Below, piece by piece: positions 27,448 through 36,775 of a DNA stretch of 64,000 bases. The notes under the pieces were generated by a model. The model was given only the letters and a program-made list of their open reading frames with translations, did not search any database and was not told where the DNA came from. The stretch is from the NCBI GenBank assembly GCA_902610655.1, contig CACLWL010000001.1, positions 94,807 to 158,806 of the forward strand, written 5' to 3'. This stretch comes from an uncultured Pelagibacteraceae bacterium. Lineage in GTDB: Bacteria > Pseudomonadota > Alphaproteobacteria > Pelagibacterales > Pelagibacteraceae. Both the position numbers and the translations under genes were made by a program. Each line of letters opens with the position of its first letter. The first letter of the stretch is position 1.

Positions 27448-28353
27448 ATGTTTAAATTAAAAAATGACAGTATAGCAATACCTGTTGTTCTGTTTGCAGG
27501 TATTCTTTGGTCTTTTGGTCCGCTTGTAGTTAGATATATGGATCAGCCCAATTTAGTGCCGTGGCAATATTTGTTTGCGAGAGGTATTACTATTTTTATT
27601 TTATTAAACATTTACTTATTTTTTGAAGAGGGAGTTACTTTTTATAAAAATTATTATAAAATTGGAATTTCGGGAGTTGTCGGTGGTGTTGGTTTGGGTA
27701 TAGCCATGATTACTTTTATTTGGTCTATCACTCATACTTCTGCAGCAATTACTTTGCTTTGTCTATCTGCAATGCCTTTTATGACTGCATTGTTAGGTTT
27801 TTTATTTTTAAAGGAAACAATTTCAACAAATGTATGGGTAGCGATTATAATTGCGACTATTGGGATATTTATTATGGCAATAGGAGATTTTGAAAGAGGT
27901 TCGTTATTTGGTCTAATATTTGGATTAATTTCTGCTCTTGGATTTTCTGTATTTTCAGTATCCTTAAGATGGAGGAAAGAAACACCAAAATTTACCACAG
28001 TTGCTTTTGCTGGAATTTTTTGTGCAGTCGTATCATCATTTGTAATTTTACAGTCGCAATCTTCTTTTTTGTCATCAAGTCTTAACCAAGGTTTATTTGC
28101 AGTTCATGGAACTTTGGTTTGTTTAGGCTTAATTCTTTATTCAATTGGGTCTAAAGTAATTCCAGCTGCAGAGCTAACGCTGCTTTCATTAACTGAAGTA
28201 ATAGGTGGAATATTCTGGGTTTGGCTTCCAATACTTGGAATAAATGAAGTCCCATCAAACACAACAGTTATTGGTGGTTTTTTAATTTTTTTGGCAATTA
28301 TCTACTATAGTTTAATCATAAAGCACAACAGAAGATTTATAGCTCTCAATTAA
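27448..28353 (+). CDS. EamA/DMT family transporter
   Basis: A 301-aa protein with ten predicted membrane helices in two EamA repeats. FAGILWSFGPLVVRYMDQPNLVPWQYLFARG starts repeat one, FLFLKETIST ends it; repeat two ends with LTEVIGGIFWVWLPILGINEVP. It is three bases upstream of the amidinotransferase gene, implying one transcript and perhaps a transported guanidino compound or amino acid (inference). It is a different lineage from the transporters at 13501 and 31946 judging by sequence, though all share the fold. Confidence 0.88.
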   Translation: MFKLKNDSIAIPVVLFAGILWSFGPLVVRYMDQPNLVPWQYLFARGITIFILLNIYLFFEEGVTFYKNYYKIGISGVVGGVGLGIAMITFIWSITHTSAAITLLCLSAMPFMTALLGFLFLKETISTNVWVAIIIATIGIFIMAIGDFERGSLFGLIFGLISALGFSVFSVSLRWRKETPKFTTVAFAGIFCAVVSSFVILQSQSSFLSSSLNQGLFAVHGTLVCLGLILYSIGSKVIPAAELTLLSLTEVIGGIFWVWLPILGINEVPSNTTVIGGFLIFLAIIYYSLIIKHNRRFIALN

Positions 28354-28356
28354 TTT

Positions 28357-29472
28357 ATGAGTGTCACTAAAACAATCGTTAACAGCTGGAATGAATGGGA
28401 TCCATTAAAACATGTGATTGTTGGAAGAGCTGATGGTACTTGTATACCTGCCCCTGAACCTGCTTTAGAAGCTAAAGTTCCTGAAGATTCTGATATGAAA
28501 GGAAAACATGGACCAAGAACAATCGAGACAGTGGAAAAAGCAAATGAATTGCTCAATAATTTTGTATCCTTATTAGAAAAAAGGGGAATCAAAGTAGATA
28601 GACCAACACCAATCAAACAAAACCAAAAAATTTCTACACCGGATTGGGAAGTTGAAAGTATGTTTGGTTGTATGCCAGCTAGAGATATAATTTTAACAGT
28701 TGGAAATGAGATGTTGGAAGCTACTATGAGTTATAGATGTAGATGGTTTGAGTATCTTAATTATAGACCTTTATTGCAAAAATATTTTGTAGATGATCCT
28801 AATATGAGGCATGAGATAGCTCCAAAACCAAGATTAACTGATCATGATTACAGAAAAGATTATTTGTCTGAGAAAATAGGAGTACAAAAAAGACTTAAAT
28901 GGACTGAGGAAAAATTCTTCGTAACTACTGAAGAAGAACCTTTATTTGATGCCGCAGACATTTTAAGATTTGGTAAAGATTTAATTGTTCAACATGGATT
29001 TACAACGAATCTAAAGGGAATCGAATGGTTAAGAAGACATTTTAAAGATCACAGAGTACATGCTGTAAACTTTCCTGGCGACCCTTATCCAATACATATT
29101 GATGCAACTTTTACACCAATAAAGGAAGGCACGATTATAAATAATCCACAAAGAAGAATTCCCAATGAGCAAAAAAAATTATTTGAGAACAATGGTTGGA
29201 AAATAATTGATGCCGCACAACCAGCTCATAACTCACCGCCACCATTATGCTATTCATCTGTCTGGTTATCAATGAACGTTCTCGTACTAGATCCAAAAAC
29301 AGTGTGTGTAGAAAAAAGTGAAATTTATCAAGCTGAACAATTAGACAAACTTGGAATGGAAGTGTTGCCTGTGGATTTAAGAGATGCTTATGCATTTGGA
29401 GGAGGTTTGCACTGTTGTACAGCTGATGTTTATAGAGAGGGAGAATTAAAGGATTATTTCCCAAAACAGTAG
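28357..29472 (+). CDS. Glycine amidinotransferase-like enzyme (AGAT family)
   Basis: Probably transfers an amidino group from arginine to an amine such as glycine, giving guanidinoacetate and ornithine. The 371-aa protein keeps the AGAT catalytic pattern: Asp in FDAADILRFG, His in PYPIHIDATF and Cys in GGGLHCCTADVYREG. The run from FDAAD to the C-terminus follows vertebrate mitochondrial AGAT closely, including WLSMNVLVLD and the spacing of all three residues. Other family members act on inosamine phosphate or in toxin pathways, so the acceptor is not certain. It is co-transcribed with an EamA transporter and ends in a hairpin shared with the next convergent gene. Confidence 0.88.
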   Translation: MSVTKTIVNSWNEWDPLKHVIVGRADGTCIPAPEPALEAKVPEDSDMKGKHGPRTIETVEKANELLNNFVSLLEKRGIKVDRPTPIKQNQKISTPDWEVESMFGCMPARDIILTVGNEMLEATMSYRCRWFEYLNYRPLLQKYFVDDPNMRHEIAPKPRLTDHDYRKDYLSEKIGVQKRLKWTEEKFFVTTEEEPLFDAADILRFGKDLIVQHGFTTNLKGIEWLRRHFKDHRVHAVNFPGDPYPIHIDATFTPIKEGTIINNPQRRIPNEQKKLFENNGWKIIDAAQPAHNSPPPLCYSSVWLSMNVLVLDPKTVCVEKSEIYQAEQLDKLGMEVLPVDLRDAYAFGGGLHCCTADVYREGELKDYFPKQ

Positions 29473-29482
29473 TTAATTTGGG
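29460..29482. terminator. Hairpin over the amidinotransferase/75-aa gene stop codons
   Basis: CCCAAA (29460-29465) pairs with TTTGGG (29477-29482) around an 11-base loop that contains TAG of the amidinotransferase gene and the TAA complement of the convergent gene. A T-rich run follows on the plus strand (TTATTTTTT), the form of an intrinsic terminator. It is the most GC-rich such stem in the window. Confidence 0.6.
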
Positions 29483-29700
29483 TTATTTTTTAAATATTTA
29501 ATGTAATCGACTACTTCATTAAATTTTACATCATCTATATCTTTATAACTTTTATTAAATTTTGTCTTTATGCATAAAGCTACATGTGCGTAAGGGTTTC
29601 TACCTTTAGGATGGTTTGGGTGATTAGGAAGTTTATTCTTTAAAAAATCCCCTGCTTCTTGAATCATCTTCCAAATTCTGGCAGAATTTTCTTTTTGCAA
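29473..29700 (-). CDS. Hypothetical 75-aa protein
   Basis: A small soluble basic protein with no signal peptide or membrane helix. The segment NPYAHVALCIKTKFNKSYKD followed by a helical EVVDYIKYLK tail has the look of a small helical DNA-associated or phage-type ORF6C-like domain, but this resemblance is weak and no function is assigned. It lies four bases downstream of the coiled-coil gene in the same direction, and its stop codon adjoins that of the amidinotransferase. Composition matches its neighbours and the frame is cleanly bounded, so it is probably real. Confidence 0.6.
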   Translation of the reverse strand: MQKENSARIWKMIQEAGDFLKNKLPNHPNHPKGRNPYAHVALCIKTKFNKSYKDIDDVKFNEVVDYIKYLKNNPN

Positions 29701-29704
29701 ATAA

Positions 29705-30436
29705 CTAATTTTTGGTTGTCTTATCTATACTAAAATCTTTTAATCGATTTGATAATTCATCTTTGACTTCTTGTTCTTCTAACTCCAATTTTTTAAGACT
29801 TTCTAATTCTCTTCTTCTTATTTTTTGCTCTCTAAGTTTTTCCTCTTCCTCTTTCAATTTTTGTTCTTTATCAAATTTTTCTTCCCATTCTTTAATTTTT
29901 ATATATTCAAGTTTCTTTTTTCTTTCCTCTTCTTCCTTGACAACTTTAATTGCCTTATACTTCCTTCTTTGTTCTTTTAATTCTTTGTTTTTTTGCTCTT
30001 CCTCTCTTACTTTCAAATCAATGTCTTTTCTATTTTGCTCTTCTTCTCTTAACTTGAGTTCTTTTTCTTTAGATCTTAACTCTTTATTGAATAAATTTTG
30101 ATCCTCTTCTTTTCTTATTAGTCTTTCGTTTTCATTTTTAAGTTTTTCATCTTTTGACTTTAATTCTCTTTCCTTATTTTTTAAATATTCCTCTTTTGAT
30201 TTCAACTTATCTATATCTTTTTTAAATTGGTCTTCTCTTATCTTTAATTCCTTTTTTTCCTTAATTAATTTGTTGTTTTCTTCAAGTTTACGTAATTTGA
30301 TTTCTTCTACTTTTTTTTGTTCTTGTTGTTTCTTATAGCTTGAATAAGCACTACTTATTGATTGAGCTGTGAACGAAGCAATTTTTGATAAATTACTTTT
30401 GTTTCTACTTTTAGTAATTTTTTTTTTCCTAGCCAT
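29705..30436 (-). CDS. Lys/Glu-rich coiled-coil protein
   Basis: A 243-aa protein whose residues about 40-230 form an almost unbroken charged coiled coil (repeated KxxELKxREEE-like heptads). The N-terminus is basic (MARKKKITKSRNKS) and followed by a short Ser/Ala-rich segment, ASFTAQSISSAYSSY. There is no signal peptide or membrane helix. Low complexity makes database matches uninformative; a structural or nucleoid-associated role is possible. It probably forms a two-gene unit with the 75-aa protein downstream. The 115 bases upstream hold its promoter and no other gene. Confidence 0.7.
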   Translation of the reverse strand: MARKKKITKSRNKSNLSKIASFTAQSISSAYSSYKKQQEQKKVEEIKLRKLEENNKLIKEKKELKIREDQFKKDIDKLKSKEEYLKNKERELKSKDEKLKNENERLIRKEEDQNLFNKELRSKEKELKLREEEQNRKDIDLKVREEEQKNKELKEQRRKYKAIKVVKEEEERKKKLEYIKIKEWEEKFDKEQKLKEEEEKLREQKIRRRELESLKKLELEEQEVKDELSNRLKDFSIDKTTKN

Positions 30437-30551
30437 TTTTATATAAGTCTATTTCAACAAAAAAAATTCAAAGAGACAAGTGGAAGATTATTTTTTTTTA
30501 ATTAAATTATAGTTAAACACAACTTGAAGTAGGTATATTTGTATAAATATT

Positions 30552-31895
30552 TTATTCTTTAGATATCTTCTCTTCTTTTTTTTTAATAACAACACCTTTT
30601 CTTTTTAACATTTTCTGTACGCTTTCAGAGTAAGGCTCATCAATATGCTCTGTAACAGGGCTTAGCTCTAATCCTAAAGGTGTAATAGTTTGAGGTATTG
30701 GAGTAAATTGAGAATCTGGATTATCTACAACTGCTCTGACTTTCATTCTATAAATTCCAAAAACTCCAATACATGAATGAAATAAAATTAAATAAATAAA
30801 AAAACCATTTGCACCTGCAAAATCCATAAAAAAAGAACATAAAAATGGCCCCATCATTGCACCTAAGCCAAAAGCAAATTGCAAACCCGCTCCAGCTGCA
30901 ACAAATTTTTCTTTTGGAATAAAATCGTTTGTATGTGCAAAGATTAATGCAAACATTGGGAGACTACAGAATGAAAATAACATAACAAAAATATAAAACC
31001 AAAATTTTGATGTTGCTAATCCATCAGGCATATACATCTGTGATGACGCAAATATTGCGCAAATAGCAAAAAAGGATGAGCCAAATGTACAATAAATTAT
31101 TACCAATCTTCTATCTAAAGCATCAGATAATTTCCCAATAGGCCACTGTGAAATTGCACCAGAAATTGCAACTAAAAAAGTAACTATCGATATTTCAAAA
31201 ATACTAAAATTCATTGATGCTGCATAAACTGCAAGCATAGCAAAAAGCGCTGAATGTGTTGATCCACACAGCAAAGAGCTTACCATACCAAAAGGGGAGG
31301 TGTCATATAATTCCTTTAACTTCATACCAAGAATTTTTTTGAATGTTGGTGGCTTTCTTTTTGTAAGCAATATAGGTATAAGAGAAAGCGACATTATTAA
31401 AGATACTAAAATAAATGGTTGAAAGTTTTCTGGCTTACTAAAATTTATAAAAAACATACCAAAGGCCATAGATCCATATAAAACGATCATATAAATAGAA
31501 AGAACACTACCTCTATTTTTATTACTAGATCTATCGTTTAACCAGCTCTCTGCAACTGTATATAAAGAAACCATACTAAACCCAGTAACTATTCTCAAAA
31601 TAAACCAAGTTAAAGGGTTTACAATTATTGAATGCAAAAGTATTGCAACTGATGCAACAGATGCAAAAGCAGCGAAAACTCTAATATGCCCAACTCTAGA
31701 AACTAAAGTAGATATAGTTTTAGCACCAATAAAATATCCAATAAAATATCCAGAAAGCATGAAGCCAGTTGATACTAATCCAAAATCTTCCTTAACAGCT
31801 CTAATCCCTAAAAGAGAACCTTGATAACCATGCGCAAGCATGATTAAACCCATTCCCAAAAATAGAGCCCATGAGTTATTTAAAATCTTGTTCAT
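30552..31895 (-). CDS. MFS transporter (YcaD-like)
   Basis: A 447-aa major facilitator with twelve predicted helices and a charged C-terminal tail ending KKKEEKISKE. The helix 4-5 segment FSMVSLYTVAESWLND and CSLPMFALIFAHTNDFIPKE resemble the YcaD branch of MFS permeases, whose substrates are poorly known. It is a single gene, 50 bases downstream of the EamA transporter in the same orientation. Substrate cannot be read from the sequence. Confidence 0.85.
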   Translation of the reverse strand: MNKILNNSWALFLGMGLIMLAHGYQGSLLGIRAVKEDFGLVSTGFMLSGYFIGYFIGAKTISTLVSRVGHIRVFAAFASVASVAILLHSIIVNPLTWFILRIVTGFSMVSLYTVAESWLNDRSSNKNRGSVLSIYMIVLYGSMAFGMFFINFSKPENFQPFILVSLIMSLSLIPILLTKRKPPTFKKILGMKLKELYDTSPFGMVSSLLCGSTHSALFAMLAVYAASMNFSIFEISIVTFLVAISGAISQWPIGKLSDALDRRLVIIYCTFGSSFFAICAIFASSQMYMPDGLATSKFWFYIFVMLFSFCSLPMFALIFAHTNDFIPKEKFVAAGAGLQFAFGLGAMMGPFLCSFFMDFAGANGFFIYLILFHSCIGVFGIYRMKVRAVVDNPDSQFTPIPQTITPLGLELSPVTEHIDEPYSESVQKMLKRKGVVIKKKEEKISKE

Positions 31896-31945
31896 TTCTG
31901 CGTGACTATTCTTTTTATTTAAAAAAGCAAGTAGTTAATTTCAGT

Positions 31946-32806
31946 TTATGTTTTTTTTATGGCTAGAAAGGAATGTAATCCAATTGTAGTTATTATAACT
32001 GTACCTCCTAGGATTGTCTCTAAACTAGGTTTTTCGCTTATTACTATCCAAACCCAGATTGGACCAACTATTACTTCTAACAAGAAAAATAAATTTACTT
32101 CTGCTGCTTTAATAAATCTCGGTGCAATAGTGACTAACACGAAAGGTATGGCAACACACATTATACACATTAATGGAACTATAATAATATCAGTGTTTAT
32201 AAGACTAAAATTTTTTACAAATATAAATGCGAAGGCTGCAGTAACAAGTTTTCCAATTACAGCTGCTGGAACTAAATCTCTATTTTTTGCATATCTTGCA
32301 AGATTAGCGTTTATTGCAAGTCCAAGCGCAGTAATAAATCCAAATATATCACCAATAATATTTCCTAACTTTACCGAGTCATAAAATATGTAAGTTACTG
32401 ATAAGAATGTAATTATAATTGCAAACCAAGTTTTTTTATCAGGTATTTCTTTTAAAAAAAAAGCTCCAATGAAGGCAGATAGCATCGGTGCCATAGCTAC
32501 CATTATAAGTGTATTAGCAACATTTGTATTTTGAATTGAAATTATAAATGTTACATTACAAACAGAAAAACTTATTGCATAAAAAATACCTGTATAACCT
32601 ATATTTAACAAAGCTTTAAAAAAATTTGATTTGTAAAATAAAATTAGACCTAAAAGGACAATAATAAACGGAATAAAGCCTCTATAAAATAATAAACCCC
32701 ATGTTTCAATCTCGCTAAGTCTTATCAAGAGGGAGTCAGGGGTGATGAATAAAACCCCAATAAATGCTAATAAAGAGCCTTTTTTTTGATCAGATAGATT
32801 TCTCAT
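31946..32806 (-). CDS. EamA/DMT family transporter
   Basis: A DMT-superfamily permease of about 286 aa with ten predicted helices. FIGVLFITPDSLLIRLSEIETW opens repeat one; FFLLEVIVGPIWVWIVISEKPS closes repeat two. The start may be ATG 32806 or an in-frame ATG at 32812; either lies within the 3' end of the DUF255 gene (overlap 17-23 bases), so it is the last gene of the long minus-strand run. Substrate unknown. Confidence 0.87.
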   Translation of the reverse strand: MRNLSDQKKGSLLAFIGVLFITPDSLLIRLSEIETWGLLFYRGFIPFIIVLLGLILFYKSNFFKALLNIGYTGIFYAISFSVCNVTFIISIQNTNVANTLIMVAMAPMLSAFIGAFFLKEIPDKKTWFAIIITFLSVTYIFYDSVKLGNIIGDIFGFITALGLAINANLARYAKNRDLVPAAVIGKLVTAAFAFIFVKNFSLINTDIIIVPLMCIMCVAIPFVLVTIAPRFIKAAEVNLFFLLEVIVGPIWVWIVISEKPSLETILGGTVIITTIGLHSFLAIKKT

Positions 32807-34739
32807 GAACATATTCTTCTACTTGATCTATTGATTTCAGTTTCTCTGAACAGGTTTGATTTTTACAAATCAAAATAAAGCTTTCCTCACTATCTTTGTA
32901 AATAAATGTTCCTATTTCAAAATATTTTTTAATTAAATTATTATGAATTTTTTCAAAACTTTTATTTTTACCAAAAAAAGTAAATGTAATGTTGTTATTA
33001 CAAATATCTAAAACTTTTATATAACTGAACATTTGTGAATAAGCATTATTAATAGATGAATGGAAGGATTTCTTAAGTATATCAATTTTATTTTTCCATG
33101 AAATATCTTCTGTGATATTAAATAATTTATTACAAATTAATAAAAATAAACTATTTCCATTTGGTATATTGTTGTCTACCAGATCAATCGGTTCAACAAA
33201 TAAGTCATTAGAATTTTTTATATTTTTTTGTAAAACCTGATTTTCTTCATTAAAAAATAGTTTCCATGCCTCATTTAACAATTCACAACATTGATCTAAT
33301 GATTTTTTATCTTTGGATATCTCATAAACACTTATTAATAGTAAACAATAATAAACATAATCTTCTAAGAAAACATCTATTTCTTTTCCATTTTTATTAT
33401 AACAATGAAACAAGTTATTTTTAAAAAGACTTTGAAGGTTTTTAAAATAACTCATCCCTTTTTCAAAAATTTTTTTATCCTCTAAAATTATAGATGATTG
33501 AAATATTGTATATATCCAATAACTATTCAAATCAGTTTGAGTTTTATCATCAAAAAAAGGTTTAACTCTTTTTGATCTTTCATTTATAAGTATATTTTCT
33601 AAGTTTTTTAAGACAATCAATTCCTTATCATTTAAAGTAAGCTGTGATTTTTCAATAAGAATATTAAATCCTTCGAAATTTCCAGTCTCTGATATTTCAT
33701 ACTTCTTTTTGAATAACTCAAGATTTTCCCCTAGTAATTTTTCAAAATCTTTATATTCCCAAATATAATACTTTCCTTCTATACCTTCACTGTCTGCATC
33801 ATATGCTGAGCCTAACAAACCATCTTTATTTTTAAATTCTTTATTGATAAAATTTATGCTTTGTATAAGTTTTGACTTAAAATATTCGCTTTTTGTATTC
33901 CCTACAAATGAATTTAAAAGTTTAATAAATAAAATATTATCGTATAGCATCTTCTCAAAATGAGGAACTATCCATTTGTCGTCTACAGTATATCTCGATA
34001 TCCCACCACCCAACTGATCATAAATTCCTTTTGAACATATATTCTTCAAAAGCTTCTCTGTTACCCCATAAAAGTTTTTCTTTTGATTTTTTAAGTAAAA
34101 ATAAAATATTGTATCGAATACATAAAATTGGGGAAACTTTGGTGCACCTTGAAATCCTCCATTTATATCATCCATATATTGCAAAATTTTTTCAGCAAAT
34201 GGTTCTAAGTCTTGGTTGAGAACAGCATTTTTGGAATTTATTTCATTAAAAACCATTCTCATTTGTTTAACCTGGGCAATAATCTTTTCTCTATTTTCCG
34301 AATAAACTTTAGAAACATTTTCTAAAATTTTGGTAAAACTCGGTCTCCCTTGCATTTCTTTTGGTGGAAAGTATGTTCCACCTGTAAACGGAACAGCATT
34401 TTCGTCTAAAAACATTGATAATGGCCAGCCACCTTGTGTCCCGGTAAGAATTCCTAAACTTCTTTGAAAAATGTAATCTAAGTCAGGTCTTTCTTCTCTA
34501 TCAACTTTAATATTAATGAATTTTTCATTTAATATTTTAGCTACAGCTTCGTCTTCAAAACTTTCATGCGCCATAACATGACACCAGTGACAACTTGCAT
34601 ATCCTACACTAAGAAATATTGGTTTTCTCATATCTTTAGCTAATTTAAGTGTTTCCTTATTCCAGGGCATCCAATTTACTGGATTATTTTCGTGTTGTTT
34701 AAGGTAAGGACTTTTCTCGTTTTTAAGTTGATTAACCAA
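32790..34739 (-). CDS. Thioredoxin-domain protein YyaL/DUF255
   Basis: A 649-aa protein with two parts. The N-terminal thioredoxin-like DUF255 domain (about residues 1-160) has KSPYLKQHENNPVNWMPW and the redox motif ASCHWCHVM with Cys50 and Cys53. The rest resembles the six-hairpin alpha/alpha barrel found in glycosidases and epimerases (YDADSEG, LGGGISRYTVDDKWIVPHFEKMLYDN). Eukaryotic homologues are called spermatogenesis-associated protein 20. The biochemical function is unknown. It follows the HD protein by three bases and belongs to the purF transcript. Confidence 0.88.
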   Translation of the reverse strand: MVNQLKNEKSPYLKQHENNPVNWMPWNKETLKLAKDMRKPIFLSVGYASCHWCHVMAHESFEDEAVAKILNEKFINIKVDREERPDLDYIFQRSLGILTGTQGGWPLSMFLDENAVPFTGGTYFPPKEMQGRPSFTKILENVSKVYSENREKIIAQVKQMRMVFNEINSKNAVLNQDLEPFAEKILQYMDDINGGFQGAPKFPQFYVFDTIFYFYLKNQKKNFYGVTEKLLKNICSKGIYDQLGGGISRYTVDDKWIVPHFEKMLYDNILFIKLLNSFVGNTKSEYFKSKLIQSINFINKEFKNKDGLLGSAYDADSEGIEGKYYIWEYKDFEKLLGENLELFKKKYEISETGNFEGFNILIEKSQLTLNDKELIVLKNLENILINERSKRVKPFFDDKTQTDLNSYWIYTIFQSSIILEDKKIFEKGMSYFKNLQSLFKNNLFHCYNKNGKEIDVFLEDYVYYCLLLISVYEISKDKKSLDQCCELLNEAWKLFFNEENQVLQKNIKNSNDLFVEPIDLVDNNIPNGNSLFLLICNKLFNITEDISWKNKIDILKKSFHSSINNAYSQMFSYIKVLDICNNNITFTFFGKNKSFEKIHNNLIKKYFEIGTFIYKDSEESFILICKNQTCSEKLKSIDQVEEYVHEKSI

Positions 34740-34742
34740 AGT

Positions 34743-35306
34743 TTAATCCTGAAAATGACTATAAGGCTTTCTTGAAAAAATTCTTTTAACCATTGGTTCA
34801 AATTTGCTTAGTGGAAAAGACTCATAGTCTGGATCAAAAGAGGCTTGGTCATATTTTTCACAAAAATTCACACATGCATCATAATATTTATGATCTTTAT
34901 ATTTGTCTCTTTTGTTTCTATCTCCTCCAAAGTGATGAGCATAGTAATACGTTTGAAATTCACCATGCTTTTCAATTATCCAATGAGTTTTCTCTGAAAC
35001 ATAAGGTTTTAGGACTGATGCTGCATACTCTGAGTGGTTCATAGGTGCTAACTCATCCCCTATATCATGAAGCAAAGTGGCAACTATCATTTCTTCGGTT
35101 TCACCAGCCTTTAGAGCTCTCGTGGCACTTTGTAAAGAGTGTTCTAATCTTGAAACTTTATATCCCTCCAGAGTTTCAGTTAGTCCTGCCATAAACTTTA
35201 AAATTCTCTCAGCAGTTTTACCAGCATAATCTCTCTCATGTTTATCTAATAAAAGATAATCTTCCCTTGTACCTTCTTTCATTTGATTAAAACTAACTTT
35301 TTTCAT
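34743..35306 (-). CDS. HD-domain protein, possible mixed-valent di-iron oxygenase
   Basis: A 187-aa soluble protein. Candidate metal ligands are His56 (RLEHSLQ), His80-Asp81 (LLHDIGD), His91, His114 (EKHGE) and an Asp near 158-161. The 24-residue spacing from His56 to His80 equals that in PhnZ (His34 to His58), and the EHSLQSA plus LLHDIGD combination is like the PhnZ/TmpB group, which cleave C-P bonds oxidatively. It could equally be an ordinary HD phosphohydrolase. No phosphonate genes are near. Its start touches the purF stop and the DUF255 gene follows. Confidence 0.7.
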   Translation of the reverse strand: MKKVSFNQMKEGTREDYLLLDKHERDYAGKTAERILKFMAGLTETLEGYKVSRLEHSLQSATRALKAGETEEMIVATLLHDIGDELAPMNHSEYAASVLKPYVSEKTHWIIEKHGEFQTYYYAHHFGGDRNKRDKYKDHKYYDACVNFCEKYDQASFDPDYESFPLSKFEPMVKRIFSRKPYSHFQD

Positions 35307-36775
35307 TAGTTATTAGATTTTGCACTTAATAATGATAGTTGTGTAACCTTATCTTCTCCTAATTGATCAATTATTTTTATTGGATAGTCTCCAGTAAAAT
35401 AGTGGTCAGTTAATTGAGGATAATTATCATTTCTTTCTTCAAATCCCATGGCATTATAGAGTCCTTTAATTGATAAGAATTTTAAAGTTTTTGCTGAAAT
35501 TATCTCCCTTATTTCATCTACAGATTTATTGGCAGCAAGAAGTTCTTTTTTTGTAGGCATATCAACTCCATAAAAGTCAGGATATTTAATCTCTGGACTT
35601 GCTATTCTTAAATGCACTTCTTTAGCACCAGCATCATAAAGCATTTTCACTATTTTTGATGAAGTGGTTCCTCTTACTAGCGAGTCATCTACTAAAACAA
35701 TTTTTTTATCTTTTATAACTGAATAATTTGCATTCAATTTTAATTTAACTCCTAGACTTCTAATTTTTTGAGATGGTTCTATAAAAGTTCTACCAACATA
35801 ATGATTTCTAATTAATCCCAGATCAAAGCTCAATTTTTTTTCTTGAGAATATCCTAATGCCGCTGCATTCCCAGAGTCAGGTACAGGCACAACTAGATCA
35901 GCTTCCACATTATCCTCTTTTGCAAGTTGTGCTCCAAAGTTTTTACGATATTCGTAAGCTGTTTTTCCATTTAAAATGCTATCTGGTCTTGAAAAATAAA
36001 TATATTCAAAAACACAGGGTCTAATTTTCTTTTGAGGAAAAGGTTTTATGCTTTCCAATTTATTATTTTCTATGACTACAATTTCTCCATTTTCAACATC
36101 TCTTAAATATTTTGCTCCAATTATATCTAAAGCACAAGTTTCTGAAGCTAACACATAGCAGTTTTTCAACTTTCCTATCACGAGTGGTCTTATACCAAAT
36201 GGATCTCTTGCTCCTATTAATATATTTTGTGTTAAAACGACTAGCGCATATCCTCCTTGAATTTGAAACAAAGCATCAATGACTCTATCAGCCGTCTTGG
36301 ATCTCTTTGATCTAGCTATTAATTTTACAATTGTTTCAGTATCAGATGTAGTGTAGAAAATTGAACCTTCTTGTACCATTTTATCTCTAAGTTTTATTGC
36401 ATTTGTAAGGTTGCCATTATGTGCTACACCTATTCCACCAGCGTTTGTGTCTGCAAAGAAAGGCTGAATATTTCTTAATGCAGTACCTCCAGTTGTTGAG
36501 TATCTATTATGTCCTATAGCAAATTTACCCGGTAGGGTTTTAATTACTTTTTCTTTACTAAAATTATCACCAACTAAACCAAAGCGCTTTTCTGAATGAT
36601 ATTTTTTTCCGTCGAAAGATACGACTCCACATCCCTCTTGACCCCTATGTTGCAGTGCATGCAATCCTAAAGCAGTTAGCGCTGATGCATCTGGATTATC
36701 ACTTATTCCAAAAACAGCACATTCCTCTTTTAATTTAGGATCATATATCTGAAACTTTTTCTTTAGCATCTTCAT
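35306..36775 (-). CDS. purF: Amidophosphoribosyltransferase
   Basis: First committed step of purine synthesis: PRPP plus glutamine to phosphoribosylamine. The 489-aa protein has a short propeptide that must be removed to expose the nucleophile Cys19 (KEECAVFGISD). The glutaminase domain carries GLHALQHRGQEGCG and HNRYSTTG; the PRPP-binding motif IVLVDDSLVRGTTS lies in the phosphoribosyltransferase domain. The start may be ATG 36775 or 36769. It overlaps the end of cvpA by about 30 bases, the classic cvpA-purF pair. Confidence 0.97.
   Translation of the reverse strand: MKMLKKKFQIYDPKLKEECAVFGISDNPDASALTALGLHALQHRGQEGCGVVSFDGKKYHSEKRFGLVGDNFSKEKVIKTLPGKFAIGHNRYSTTGGTALRNIQPFFADTNAGGIGVAHNGNLTNAIKLRDKMVQEGSIFYTTSDTETIVKLIARSKRSKTADRVIDALFQIQGGYALVVLTQNILIGARDPFGIRPLVIGKLKNCYVLASETCALDIIGAKYLRDVENGEIVVIENNKLESIKPFPQKKIRPCVFEYIYFSRPDSILNGKTAYEYRKNFGAQLAKEDNVEADLVVPVPDSGNAAALGYSQEKKLSFDLGLIRNHYVGRTFIEPSQKIRSLGVKLKLNANYSVIKDKKIVLVDDSLVRGTTSSKIVKMLYDAGAKEVHLRIASPEIKYPDFYGVDMPTKKELLAANKSVDEIREIISAKTLKFLSIKGLYNAMGFEERNDNYPQLTDHYFTGDYPIKIIDQLGEDKVTQLSLLSAKSNN

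Noticed and set aside
29712..30101. Ser/Leu/Phe-rich plus-strand frame opposite the coiled-coil gene
   Set aside because: Complement of AAA/GAA-rich coiled-coil codons. It has no independent start context and resembles no family.
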